A DNA stretch of 60,334 nucleotides, from assembly GCA_900769145.1 (NCBI GenBank), contig CAAGFN010000054.1:1-60334 (forward strand), read 5' to 3'. The DNA is from Rikenellaceae bacterium (GTDB lineage Bacteria > Bacteroidota > Bacteroidia > Bacteroidales > UBA932). The notes under the pieces are model-generated. The model was not told the DNA's origin and made no database searches. It saw nothing but the letters and a program-made list of their open reading frames with translations. A program made the translations under genes and the position numbers. Below are positions 35,041-43,155 of this stretch, in pieces; position 1 is the first letter of the stretch; each line of letters opens with the position of its first letter.

Positions 35041-35688
35041 TTATTTCTTCCTGACAATGCCGAGTCCATGCCTGACAGGCAGAATCACTGTTTCCACCCT
35101 GTCATCCCCGGCCGTCAAATCATTGAACCGGACTATTCCCTGGGTCTGCCTGTCGCCCGGAACATTCTCCGCATATACCTTCCCGTCCCAGAGGACATCG
35201 TCTGCGACAATGAAGCCCCCGCTTCGGGTCAATGTCAATGCAAACTCGTAGTAATCAGGATATTCCCTCTTGTTGGCATCAATGAATACCAAGTCATAGA
35301 CATCCCTTTTCCCGGCTTCGCAGGCCTCCCTGAGATACTGTACTGCATCGCAGATATGCAGGGATATCCTGTCCGTTACCCCGGCCCTTTCAAATCCCTC
35401 CTCAATCAGGTCCTGGAGTTCGTCATTCACCTCCAGGCTGTCGATATGTCCTCCCTCAGGAAGTCCGAGAGCCAGACAGATGGTGGAGTAACCCGTGAAA
35501 GTGCCGATTTCCAGCACATTCGAAGGCCCGGCCATCCTTGCGAGCATATACAGGAAAGCCCCCTGAACCCTGCCTGAAAGCATTCTCGGGTAGTTCGTCC
35601 TGATGTTTGTCTGCCTTTCCAGCCAGTCCAGGGCATCATTCCGGAAGGAGCAATGCGAATCCAGGTATTTATCCTGAGGAGTCTCCAT
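35041..35688 (-). CDS. SAM-dependent O-methyltransferase (caffeoyl-CoA/catechol type)
   Basis: The 215-residue protein has the class I methyltransferase fold with motif I VLEIGTFTGYSTICLA, an acidic residue after beta-2 (DSLEVND) and the DLVFIDANKREYPDYYE segment typical of cation-dependent O-methyltransferases; VADDVLWDGKV supplies the metal-binding region. It transfers a methyl group from SAM to a hydroxyl of an unknown small molecule. It starts 2 bases after the M16 peptidase stop. Confidence 0.92.
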   Translation of the reverse strand: METPQDKYLDSHCSFRNDALDWLERQTNIRTNYPRMLSGRVQGAFLYMLARMAGPSNVLEIGTFTGYSTICLALGLPEGGHIDSLEVNDELQDLIEEGFERAGVTDRISLHICDAVQYLREACEAGKRDVYDLVFIDANKREYPDYYEFALTLTRSGGFIVADDVLWDGKVYAENVPGDRQTQGIVRFNDLTAGDDRVETVILPVRHGLGIVRKK

Positions 35689-35690
35689 AA

Positions 35691-36926
35691 CTATATCAAT
35701 ATCAATCTGCTAGTACCTCCGTGCGGGAAAATTGAGCAGGCTGCCATGCGGATTTCCTCCGCCGTCACGGCCTCAATCTGCCTCACGGTTTCTTCTCTTG
35801 GTTGGATCCTGCCGTATGCCAGCAGGCTCTTCCCCATACTCAGGCATTGAGCCTCGCCATTGTCCGAACTTATGGCCAACTGGCCGAGCAGCTGCTTCTT
35901 GGCAGCATTCAGGGCCCTGTCTGACAGGTTGATTGCCTGCATCCTGACAATTTCTTTCTTCACGGCGGCGAGGCAGCGGTCCAGATTGTCCTTCTCGCAT
36001 CCGAGACAAATAGCCATTACCCCCGTGTCGGAATACTGCGTATAGGAACTCTCGACTCCGTACACCCATCCGTGTTTTTCCCGCAACACGCTGTTCAATA
36101 CCGAGTTGGAGGCAGGCCCGCCAAGGATGTTGGACAGGAGGATGGCTGCCATTCTCTCCTTTTCGTCATACAATGAAGGAGCGTAGCCACCGAATACCGC
36201 ATTGGCCTCATGGTTCTTCTTTACAATGGTTTTGTCGAAGACATTGGCGATTTCCACCCTTTCCGGCACGCCGATAATATTTGAAGCCAATGCCGGAGCT
36301 TCAGGGAAGAACTTCTCCGAGAGCCTGAGCACCAGGGCTTCCATCTTCTTCTCGTCAATGTCGGCGACTATGGAGAAGGCCATTCTCTCCGGCCTGAATT
36401 TCTCATTGACAAAGCGGTGCAATTCGTCCGGGGTTATGCCCCTTACCGACTCCGGAGTGCCCAGAATCGGCATTGACAGTGCGTGACCCTTGAACAGCAA
36501 TTCCTCGAAGCGGTCATAGACATCGTCCGAAGGACTGTCCTTGTATGAATTGATTTCATCTATCACGACACCTCTTTCGGTCGCGATTTCGTCTTCCGGG
36601 AACTTCGGGTCGGTGGCGAGCTCCATCAGCAGGGACCCCGCCTTCCGGAGATCTTCCTTCAATACCGTCGCATGCAGCACAATCTCCTCCTTGGTCGTGT
36701 AGGCGTTCAGCTCGCCGCCCAGCCTGTCAAGGTAGGAGTTGATTACAGAGGCGCTCTTCCTGCCGGTTCCCTTGAAGAGAGTATGCTCGGTGAAGTGGGC
36801 TATTCCGCTGCTGAATCCGCCCTCATACCTGGTCCCGGCGCTTATGCTGAGCGAACAGTAGGCCACGGCCGACCCGCTTCTGCGGACAGCGTATTTGATA
36901 CCGCAACTTGTTGTCCCTGAAATCAT
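35691..36926 (-). CDS. M16-family (insulinase-like) zinc peptidase
   Basis: The 411-residue protein has the inverted zinc motif HFTEH (His44-His48) followed by the typical TLFKGTGRKSASVINSYLDRLGGELNAYTTKE and the downstream ERGVVIDEI segment carrying the third ligand. Both N- and C-terminal M16 halves are present (C-terminal half with NHEANAVFGGYA and REKHGWVYGVESSY). There is no signal peptide, so it is probably cytosolic and degrades peptides. It lies 7 bases after the hypothetical exported protein gene and is normal in length for the YmxG/PqqL-like group. Confidence 0.94.
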   Translation of the reverse strand: MISGTTSCGIKYAVRRSGSAVAYCSLSISAGTRYEGGFSSGIAHFTEHTLFKGTGRKSASVINSYLDRLGGELNAYTTKEEIVLHATVLKEDLRKAGSLLMELATDPKFPEDEIATERGVVIDEINSYKDSPSDDVYDRFEELLFKGHALSMPILGTPESVRGITPDELHRFVNEKFRPERMAFSIVADIDEKKMEALVLRLSEKFFPEAPALASNIIGVPERVEIANVFDKTIVKKNHEANAVFGGYAPSLYDEKERMAAILLSNILGGPASNSVLNSVLREKHGWVYGVESSYTQYSDTGVMAICLGCEKDNLDRCLAAVKKEIVRMQAINLSDRALNAAKKQLLGQLAISSDNGEAQCLSMGKSLLAYGRIQPREETVRQIEAVTAEEIRMAACSIFPHGGTSRLILI

Positions 36927-36933
36927 TGCGCCA

Positions 36934-37749
36934 TTATTTGAATTTGGATATCTCTCCCTTGCTGAACCCGCATTCCTCTCCTTCCAATACTTCTTTCTTC
37001 AGATAGTGGAGTTCGTGGGTCCTGGAGTTGATGATCATTTTCCAGCAGACCGAGCCTTTTTCCGGGAATGCCGGGCTGATGAGATAGCTCACCGCCGTGC
37101 CGGCCTCACCCTCTATGAAAATACTGTCAGCTACCTCGTCCCTGTCAATCATGGCTCCCTTGCCGCGGAGTTTGTCGAGAATGTCGGGGGATATTCCTTC
37201 GGACACTTCGCTTTCCGCGAAATGTACCTTGCATCCTGAAGGCTTCTTCCTGACACATGAGGAAATCGGGGAGAATCTTCCGGACAATGATTTGATGATG
37301 TAGCCCTGGAGAATGTCCATTATCCCCGGCATCATTGCAGCTTCCCTTCCCGAGGGGCTGTCTGCGGAACAGAACGGTATGCTGACCACTTCCACCAGTT
37401 TGCGCATATCCTTGGCCCCGGCCCTGCCCTTGTAGAGGGTCAGCATCATGGTGCCCGGAGTGGTCTCCGTCTTGTATCTGGCCTTGACGGGTACCAGGAA
37501 ATACAAGTCCTCGCGGTTCATCATTTTCTTGAAATCGTCGATTGTGCAGAACTCGAAAGGCGAGAGGGTCCAGGTGTTCTTCACCGCCTCCTTGAATGGG
37601 ATGTCAATGAAATCGTTGCCCGTGAGGGCTACCTTCATTGTCCTGACCATGAAGTCGCTGACTTTCTCCTTCTTGGTCGTTATCTGTGCCTGGGCGAATG
37701 CCGCCGTGCCCAGAACCAGCATTGTCAATGTCAATATAATCCTTCTCAT
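36934..37749 (-). CDS. Exported protein of unknown function
   Basis: The 271-residue protein has a signal peptide (MRRIILTLTMLVLGTAAFAQAQ). I do not recognise its family. The mature part begins with KKEKVSDFMVRTMKVALTGNDFIDIPFKEAVKNTW and contains Cys at about 67, 127, 165, 173, 237 and 259; two of these are in SSCVRKKPSGCKV. It is first in an operon with an M16 peptidase, an O-methyltransferase and thiamine pyrophosphokinase. Two -7 boxes lie directly before its ATG. It is probably periplasmic; no enzyme motif is visible. Confidence 0.75.
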   Translation of the reverse strand: MRRIILTLTMLVLGTAAFAQAQITTKKEKVSDFMVRTMKVALTGNDFIDIPFKEAVKNTWTLSPFEFCTIDDFKKMMNREDLYFLVPVKARYKTETTPGTMMLTLYKGRAGAKDMRKLVEVVSIPFCSADSPSGREAAMMPGIMDILQGYIIKSLSGRFSPISSCVRKKPSGCKVHFAESEVSEGISPDILDKLRGKGAMIDRDEVADSIFIEGEAGTAVSYLISPAFPEKGSVCWKMIINSRTHELHYLKKEVLEGEECGFSKGEISKFK

Positions 37750-37754
37750 AGGAG

Positions 37755-37770
37755 CAAAGTTACAAAATTA
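37755..37770 (-). promoter_or_regulatory. Tandem -7 boxes before the exported protein operon
   Basis: On the minus strand TAATTTTG (37770-37763) is directly followed by TAACTTTG (37762-37755); both fully match TAnnTTTG. The ATG is at 37749, so transcripts would have a leader of about 0-8 bases. No -33 TTG stands at the usual distance. Confidence 0.5.
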
Positions 37771-37775
37771 TTAGG

Positions 37776-37783
37776 TATATTTG
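37776..37783 (+). promoter_or_regulatory. -7 promoter element for the HAD-dnaX-lptB unit
   Basis: TATATTTG, a full -7 match, lies 23 bases before the HAD gene ATG and back to back with the minus-strand boxes at 37755-37770. No clear -33 is visible. Confidence 0.5.
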
Positions 37784-37806
37784 TAAGAATTCTGTGCTAA
37801 AAGAAT

Positions 37807-38418
37807 ATGACGAGGAACATCATTTTCGACTTCGGGGCAGTCCTGGTTGACTGGAATCCCCATTATGTTTTTGACAACTATTTCGGGGACAGGGCCAAGG
37901 CGGACTTTTTCCTCACTGAAATCTGCAATTCGGAGTGGAATTCGCAGTTGGATGCGGGCAAGCCTTTCGATCAGGGAGTGGCTGAACTTTCAGCCCTGCA
38001 ACCGGAATGGAAAAAGGAGATTGAACTCTACCGGGACAGGTGGGAGGATATGATGGGGGATGCGATACCGGGGATGTTGGAATTGGTCAAGTCGCTGAAA
38101 GACAAGGGATTGAAGATATATGGCCTGAGCAATTGGTCGGCCGAGACATTCTATCGGATTTGCGGCAACTATCCGGTGTTCTCCCTGCTTGACGGCAAGG
38201 TGGTCTCCGGTGAAGAACACGTCATCAAGCCGTCTCCGGAGATTTACCGCATTCTTCTGGACAGATATGGGCTGAAACCGGAGGAGTCGGTCTTCATTGA
38301 CGACAATCCTGCCAATGCCGCAGCGGCTGCCACCCTGGGAATAAAGGGCATTGTGTTCACGGGAGCAGATGACCTGCGGAAGTTGCTTGATGATTTGTTA
38401 AATGCTGATAATCAATGA
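37807..38418 (+). CDS. HAD-superfamily hydrolase (subfamily IA, YihX-like)
   Basis: The 203-residue protein has HAD motif I as FDFGAVLVDWNP (nucleophile Asp8), motif II in GLSNWS, motif III Lys in VIKPSPEIY and motif IV FIDDNPAN. The helical cap between motifs I and II is of the small IA type. Such proteins dephosphorylate sugar phosphates or nucleotides; YihX acts on glucose-1-phosphate. The second residue expected for DxD is replaced by Gly, which is common in the YihX group. It lies 3 bases before dnaX. Confidence 0.88.
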   Translation: MTRNIIFDFGAVLVDWNPHYVFDNYFGDRAKADFFLTEICNSEWNSQLDAGKPFDQGVAELSALQPEWKKEIELYRDRWEDMMGDAIPGMLELVKSLKDKGLKIYGLSNWSAETFYRICGNYPVFSLLDGKVVSGEEHVIKPSPEIYRILLDRYGLKPEESVFIDDNPANAAAAATLGIKGIVFTGADDLRKLLDDLLNADNQ

Positions 38419-38421
38419 TAT

Positions 38422-40299
38422 ATGGCAGATAGTCAACAATATATAGTTTCGGCGAGGAAGTACAGGCCGGATTCTTTCGAGGACCTGATTGGCCAGGACA
38501 ATATTGTCCGTACCCTGAAGAATTCCATCATCAGGGGCAAGCTGGCCCACGCCTATCTTTTCTGCGGACCGAGAGGTGTCGGCAAGACCAGTGCGGCCAG
38601 GATTTTCGCCAAGATTATCAACTGCTCCTCCCCGTCGGAGGACATGGAACCTTGCGGCCAATGCGAGTCCTGCGTTTCTTTCCGCGAGGGAAGGTCTTAC
38701 TGCATACATGAGCTTGATGCCGCATCCAACAACGGCGTGGATGACATCAAGGCCCTGATGGACCAGGTCCAGATACCTCCGCAGGTCGGGAAGTACAGCG
38801 TCTATATCATTGACGAGGTGCATATGCTGACCCAGGCCGCATTCAATTCATTCCTGAAGACGTTGGAAGAGCCGCCGGCTCATGCCATTTTCATCCTGGC
38901 GACCACGGAGAAGCACAAGATACTCCCGACTATCCTCTCCCGCTGCCAGACTTATGATTTCAACCGCATAAGCATCCCTGATATCGTGAAGAATCTCAGG
39001 GCTATAGCATCGAAGGAGGATATTCACATTGACGATGAGTCCCTGCATATAATTGCCAGGAAGGCGGACGGGGCAATGAGGGATGCGCTCACGATTTTCG
39101 ACCAGACGGTGGCCTTCTGCGGCAATGACGTGAAATACGAGGATGTTATCCGCAATCTCAATGTCCTCGACTACGAGCATTGCTTCCACCTGACTGAGTC
39201 AATGCTTGCAAATGATTATCCTTCAGCGCTTCTGGAGTTCGACAGCGTGCTTTCGAAAGGTTTCAACGCCCTGTATTTCGTGGCTTCGCTGAGTACTCAT
39301 TTCAGAAACCTGATGGTTGCGAAGACCGGGTCCCTGGATGCTCTTCTGGAACTTCCGGACTCGCTCAAAAAGAGATATAAGGAGCAGGCGGACAAATGTC
39401 CGCTCCAGTTCCTGTATGATGCGCTTTCCGTTACGGTTCAATGCGAAACAGGCTATAAGGAAAGCATCAACCCGAGGCTCCACATTGAGTTCGCCCTGAT
39501 GAAACTCTGCTTCCTTACGGGTGGCGAGGTGTCACTCAGGCCTGTCCAGACTGCAGGTACGGCGCATCCGGGGGCTGCCGGGCCGGCACCTGCTTCCGGT
39601 AAGGCCCCGTCAAGTGGAGCTGCTCCGGCCAAATCACAGGCTGCGCCGAAGGCTGCGGCTCCGGTTTCCCCGGCGGTTCAGGCCCCTGCTGACCCTGCAT
39701 CAGCAGTCAATGATTCCGTTCCCGCATCAGGTGCCAAAGCAGTTGCAACCGATGCCGCTGCACCTGATACTGCTGCCGCTTCATCCGGTTCGCCTGCCAC
39801 TGAAACAGCCAGGCCTGCAAGGCGCAGGACGGCCAGGACGGCAGCATCTTCTCTCTCATTGGGCTCAATCGGGGACAATAATGAGGCGAAGGCTGACACT
39901 GCACCGGAGATTCCTGAAGATGCCCGGATACCGGACGATGAGGAGATTATGGCCAAATGGAAATGTCTCCCTGAGCAGTTCGCCTCCCGTCCTAGACTGG
40001 CCAGCACACTTGCCACTGCCAAGGTGGAAATCGTGGAAATGGACGGTTACAAGAGGGTGGATTTCTACCTCATGAACCTCAGCCAGAAGAAATGGGTGGA
40101 GGAGAACCTTCTTCACAATATCGAGGGTATTCTCTGGAAGATGCTGAATACAAATAAACTGCGGCTCAATCCGGAGGTGATGCCCGAGGAGGCTGTAGAG
40201 AAAAAGATTTATCTTGCTGAGGACAAGGCCAAGATTGTAGTTGACAGCAATGAGGAGGTCCGCAATCTGGTCAATGATCTCGGGCTCGATGTCAAGTGA
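38422..40299 (+). CDS. dnaX: DNA polymerase III subunit gamma/tau
   Basis: The 625-residue protein is the clamp-loader ATPase. It has Walker A GPRGVGKT (49-56), a zinc-binding set Cys68, Cys78, Cys81, Cys84, Walker B in YIIDEVHML (about 126-134), SRC motif SRCQTYDF and the family start YIVSARKYRPDSFEDLIGQ. Domain III (about 240-370) is followed by a long Ala/Pro/Ser-rich linker (about 375-475) and a C-terminal tau-like segment. It assembles with delta and delta-prime to load the beta clamp. I see no clear programmed-frameshift cassette, so only the full-length form is predicted. Confidence 0.96.
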   Translation: MADSQQYIVSARKYRPDSFEDLIGQDNIVRTLKNSIIRGKLAHAYLFCGPRGVGKTSAARIFAKIINCSSPSEDMEPCGQCESCVSFREGRSYCIHELDAASNNGVDDIKALMDQVQIPPQVGKYSVYIIDEVHMLTQAAFNSFLKTLEEPPAHAIFILATTEKHKILPTILSRCQTYDFNRISIPDIVKNLRAIASKEDIHIDDESLHIIARKADGAMRDALTIFDQTVAFCGNDVKYEDVIRNLNVLDYEHCFHLTESMLANDYPSALLEFDSVLSKGFNALYFVASLSTHFRNLMVAKTGSLDALLELPDSLKKRYKEQADKCPLQFLYDALSVTVQCETGYKESINPRLHIEFALMKLCFLTGGEVSLRPVQTAGTAHPGAAGPAPASGKAPSSGAAPAKSQAAPKAAAPVSPAVQAPADPASAVNDSVPASGAKAVATDAAAPDTAAASSGSPATETARPARRRTARTAASSLSLGSIGDNNEAKADTAPEIPEDARIPDDEEIMAKWKCLPEQFASRPRLASTLATAKVEIVEMDGYKRVDFYLMNLSQKKWVEENLLHNIEGILWKMLNTNKLRLNPEVMPEEAVEKKIYLAEDKAKIVVDSNEEVRNLVNDLGLDVK

Positions 40300-40331
40300 C
40301 GGTTCCAATATTTTAAAATCAACATTACAGC

Positions 40332-41117
40332 ATGAAACTGCATTGCGAAAATCTAGTCAAGAAATATGGTGTGAGGACCGTCGTCAAGGGGGTCTCGATG
40401 GAAGTGGAGCAGGGTGAGATTGTCGGCTTTCTCGGACCTAACGGTGCGGGCAAGACCACGAGTTTCTATATGATTACAGGCCAGATAGTTCCGAATGCCG
40501 GACGCATTTTCCTCGACGATGAGGAGATTACCGGTCTGCCGATGTTCAAGAGGGCCCAGAAGGGGGTCGGCTATCTGCCCCAGGAGGCTTCCGTGTTCAG
40601 GAAGATGTCGGTCGAGGATAATATCATGTCCGTGATGGAACTCTCGGACATGACCAAGCAGGAGCGCCAGGAACGTCTTGAGTCATTGATAGATGAGTTC
40701 AATCTTTCCAAGGTCCGCAAGAGCCTGGGAATCCAGCTTTCCGGAGGAGAGAGGCGAAGATGCGAGATAGCAAGGGCATTGGCCATTGACCCGAAGTTCA
40801 TCCTGCTGGACGAGCCGTTTGCAGGTGTGGACCCTATTGCAGTGGAGGATATCCAGTACATCATTGCCAAACTCAAGTACAAGAATATCGGTGTCATCAT
40901 CACTGACCACAATGTGGGTGAGACGCTCGCCATCATTGACCGTGCGTATCTGCTTTACGAAGGTACGATTCTACAGGCCGGCAAGCCTGAGGTTCTGGCC
41001 GCTGACGAGGATGTGCGCACCAAGTATCTTGGCTCCGGCTTCGTCCTCAAGCGTTCCTCAGCCGTGGAACGTGCCCGCGCGGAACACAAGAAAGAGGCTG
41101 ACCCAAAAGTCGATTAA
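40332..41117 (+). CDS. lptB: LPS-export ABC transporter ATP-binding protein
   Basis: The 261-residue ATPase has Walker A GPNGAGKTTSF, Q-loop LPQEASVFRKM, signature LSGGERRRCEIARAL, Walker B FILLDEPFAGVDP and switch His in ITDHNVGE. LVKKYGVRTVVKGVSMEVEQGEIVGFLGPNGAGKTT is typical LptB. It powers lipopolysaccharide extraction with LptF/LptG and delivery over the periplasmic bridge. The last residues (GADPKVD-like, here EADPKVD) and the stop lie inside the left arm of an inverted-repeat element, so the C terminus past about residue 240 is lineage-specific. Confidence 0.95.
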   Translation: MKLHCENLVKKYGVRTVVKGVSMEVEQGEIVGFLGPNGAGKTTSFYMITGQIVPNAGRIFLDDEEITGLPMFKRAQKGVGYLPQEASVFRKMSVEDNIMSVMELSDMTKQERQERLESLIDEFNLSKVRKSLGIQLSGGERRRCEIARALAIDPKFILLDEPFAGVDPIAVEDIQYIIAKLKYKNIGVIITDHNVGETLAIIDRAYLLYEGTILQAGKPEVLAADEDVRTKYLGSGFVLKRSSAVERARAEHKKEADPKVD

Positions 41118-41234
41118 TTGTCATCTCGACCGAGTGAAGCGAGTGGAGAGATCTACATAATAGATTGATTATCAATAGATATCTCGACTACACACTACGT
41201 GCTTCGCTCGATATGACAGACTTTTGGGTCAGCC
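41096..41234. repeat. 139-bp inverted-repeat element between convergent genes
   Basis: GGCTGACCCAAAAGTC (41096-41111) and its exact complement (41219-41234) form the ends. Inside, TGTCATCTCGA (41119-41129) mirrors TCGATATGACA (41208-41218) with one mismatch, CGAGTGAAGCGAG mirrors the CTTCGCTCG near 41203-41210, and ATTGATTATCAAT (41165-41173 region) sits at the centre. The GTGAAGCGAGTGGAGAGATCT type of sequence is, as I recall, a widespread Bacteroidota intergenic repeat. It overlaps the last 22 bases of lptB and stops 7 bases before the response-regulator stop codon. It may terminate both genes. Confidence 0.8.
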
Positions 41235-41241
41235 CCTTCCG

Positions 41242-42405
41242 CTATCCGAAATAAACATAATCCCTGACGTCCTGCGCCGATACCGGGTTGCCTCCGAGAA
41301 TCATCAGCCTCTCGACCACATTGCGGAGCTCGCGGATGTTTCCGGTCCAGCTCTTTTCCTGGAGAAGCTTGATGGCCTCAGGGGAGAATTCCTTCGGCAG
41401 GAGGCCGGTCTCATTGCAGATCTGTCCGATGAAGTGATTGACCAGCAATGGAATATCATCCTTGCGCTCGTCCAGGGACGGTACGTGCAGCACAATCACG
41501 CTGAGTCTGTGGTAGAGGTCTTCCCTGAAATTGCCCTTCTCTATTTCCTCCTTCAAATCCTTGTTCGTGGCGGCGATTACCCTCACGTCCACCTCAATGT
41601 CCTTGTCACTGCCCACGCGTGAAAGTTTCCTTTCCTGCAGCACCCTCAGCACCTTGGCCTGGGCGGCGAGGCTCATGTCCCCGATTTCGTCCAGGAAGAG
41701 AGTTCCTCCGTCCGCCTGCTCGAACTTGCCCTTGTGCTGCTTTATGGCAGATGTGAATGCACCTTTCTCGTGCCCGAACAGTTCACTTTCAATGAGTTCC
41801 GACGGGATAGCCGCACAGTTCACCTCAACGTAAGGCATTGTGCTCCTGGCACTCTGCTGGTGAAGACTCCTTGCCACGAGCTCCTTTCCCGAGCCGTTGG
41901 AGCCGGTGATGAGAACCCTTGCGTCGGTCGGGGCCACCTTCTCTATCATTTCCCTCAGATGCACAATCGGCGCTGACTCACCAATCATCTGCCTGTTGCC
42001 CTGCACCTTCTTCTTCAATGTGGTGTTCTCGGCAATGATGGTGGTCCGCTCTGCCGCATTCTTTATCGTGATGAGCAGCCTGTTGAGGTCCAATGGCTTC
42101 TGGATGAAGTCAAATGCCCCTTTCTTGATGCATTCCACCGCCGTGTCAATGTCCCCGTGGCCTGAAATCATTATTATGGCGGACTCGACGCCGTCCTTTA
42201 TCAGGCGCTCGAGTACTTCGGTTCCCTCCATGCCGGGCATCTTGATATCGCAGAGGATGGCATCGTATTTTTCCTTCTCCGCCATCTCGATGGCAGTCTG
42301 TCCATTGTCAGCCAATTCAACCGTGTATCCCTCATCGGTCAATATTTCCCCGAGAGAGTTCCTGATGGCTCTCTCGTCATCAACAATAAGAATCTTCATT
42401 TTCAA
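41242..42405 (-). CDS. Sigma-54-dependent NtrC-family response regulator lacking a DNA-binding domain
   Basis: The 387-residue protein has a receiver domain (residues 1-120, phospho-acceptor Asp53 in LCDIKMPG) and an AAA+ sigma-54 activation domain with Walker A GSNGSGKE, GAFTSA in place of the classic GAFTGA loop, and Walker B GGTLFLDEIGD. It stops at VRDYVYFG, right after the C-terminal part of the AAA+ module (GNIRELRNVVERL), with no Fis-type HTH. HTH-less NtrC proteins exist in several phyla, so this may be natural, but the stop lies 7 bases from an inverted-repeat element. The likely partner is the histidine kinase at 45819-49394. Confidence 0.9.
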   Translation of the reverse strand: MKMKILIVDDERAIRNSLGEILTDEGYTVELADNGQTAIEMAEKEKYDAILCDIKMPGMEGTEVLERLIKDGVESAIIMISGHGDIDTAVECIKKGAFDFIQKPLDLNRLLITIKNAAERTTIIAENTTLKKKVQGNRQMIGESAPIVHLREMIEKVAPTDARVLITGSNGSGKELVARSLHQQSARSTMPYVEVNCAAIPSELIESELFGHEKGAFTSAIKQHKGKFEQADGGTLFLDEIGDMSLAAQAKVLRVLQERKLSRVGSDKDIEVDVRVIAATNKDLKEEIEKGNFREDLYHRLSVIVLHVPSLDERKDDIPLLVNHFIGQICNETGLLPKEFSPEAIKLLQEKSWTGNIRELRNVVERLMILGGNPVSAQDVRDYVYFG

Positions 42406-42432
42406 ATAAAGTTAATCCAGGTCGTCCCTGTG

Positions 42433-42464
42433 CAAATATCGTATTTTCTTCTTCAACAAACAAA
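42433..42464 (-). promoter_or_regulatory. Candidate promoter of the response-regulator gene
   Basis: On the minus strand TTTG (42464-42461) lies 20 bases before GATATTTG (42440-42433), one base off TAnnTTTG. The -33 overlaps the T-tract of the efp terminator. The leader would be about 20 bases. Confidence 0.4.
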
Positions 42465-42493
42465 AAAGTCGGGCGCAAATACCTGCGTCCGAC
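42462..42493 (-). terminator. Intrinsic terminator of efp
   Basis: On the minus strand GTCGGACGCA pairs with TGCGCCCGAC (10 bp, one mismatch; 42493-42484 with 42477-42468) and is followed by TTTTTTG (42467-42461). It starts 23 bases after the efp stop codon. Confidence 0.85.
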
Positions 42494-42516
42494 CTGAAAT
42501 ATCTGTCCGTGAAAGA

Positions 42517-43080
42517 TTATACGCGCTGTCCGTATGAACGGTCAGTAGTGTTCACGGTGATGGTGTCGTCCTGGTTGATGAAGAGAGGAACCATAATCTT
42601 GGCACCGGTCTCGAGTGTGCACTCCTTCAGGGCGCTGGTAGAAGCGGTATTGCCCTTTACGGCAGGCTCGGTATAGGTAACCTTGAGGGTTACGTAGGTA
42701 GGGAGCTCGCAGGTGAGGCATCTCTCATCATCTACAACGAACATCATCTCCACGTGCTGTCCCTCTTTCATAAGGTCAGCGTTCTCGACTACGTCGTGAG
42801 GGAGGTGAATCTGCTCGAAGGTTTCCTCGTGCATGAAGTTGAATCCGTCCTCGTCTGAGTAGAGGAACTGGTATGGACGCCTTTCCACATTGATGGTCTC
42901 GATTTTTGCACCTGCAGTGAAGGTGTTCTCGAGGATGCGTCCGTTCTCAAGGTTGCGGAGTTTTGTCTTTACGAATGCTGGACCCTTTCCCGGCTTGACG
43001 TGCTGGAAATACACGATCATACAAGGTTTGCCGTTGAAATTCAGGTACATTCCGTTTTTGAAATCAGCTGTTGTTGCCAT
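42517..43080 (-). CDS. efp: Elongation factor P
   Basis: The 187-residue protein relieves ribosome stalling at polyproline stretches. The start is ATG 43080 (MATTADFKNGMYLNFNGKP) and not the in-frame 43122, because the promoter lies at 43120-43150. The N-terminal KOW-like domain has the tip loop PGKGPAF with the Lys that is modified in many bacteria; OB-fold domains follow (RPYQFLYSDEDGFNFM; domain III GAKIMVPLFINQDDTITVNT). Length and domain order are standard. It stands alone between promoter and terminator. Confidence 0.96.
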   Translation of the reverse strand: MATTADFKNGMYLNFNGKPCMIVYFQHVKPGKGPAFVKTKLRNLENGRILENTFTAGAKIETINVERRPYQFLYSDEDGFNFMHEETFEQIHLPHDVVENADLMKEGQHVEMMFVVDDERCLTCELPTYVTLKVTYTEPAVKGNTASTSALKECTLETGAKIMVPLFINQDDTITVNTTDRSYGQRV

Positions 43081-43119
43081 ATAAATTGTGTATAAATTAT
43101 TTGCCGAGCAATTGCGCCG

Positions 43120-43150
43120 CAAATTTAGATATTTGTCGGCTAACTACAAA
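43120..43150 (-). promoter_or_regulatory. Promoter of efp
   Basis: On the minus strand TTTG (43150-43147) precedes TAAATTTG (43127-43120) by 19 bases; both boxes match the Bacteroidota consensus. Transcription would begin near 43113, giving a 33-base leader. Confidence 0.75.
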
Positions 43151-43155
43151 ATTTT

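Noticed and set aside
39521..40075. A 184-codon frame overlapping the dnaX linker in the +1 frame.
   Set aside because: It lies in the low-complexity Ala/Pro linker; no slippery heptamer with a stem was seen to suggest programmed frameshifting into it.
42517..43122. A longer efp frame starting at 43122.
   Set aside because: The extra 14 codons overlap the promoter and are not part of EF-P; the family begins at MATTADFKNG.
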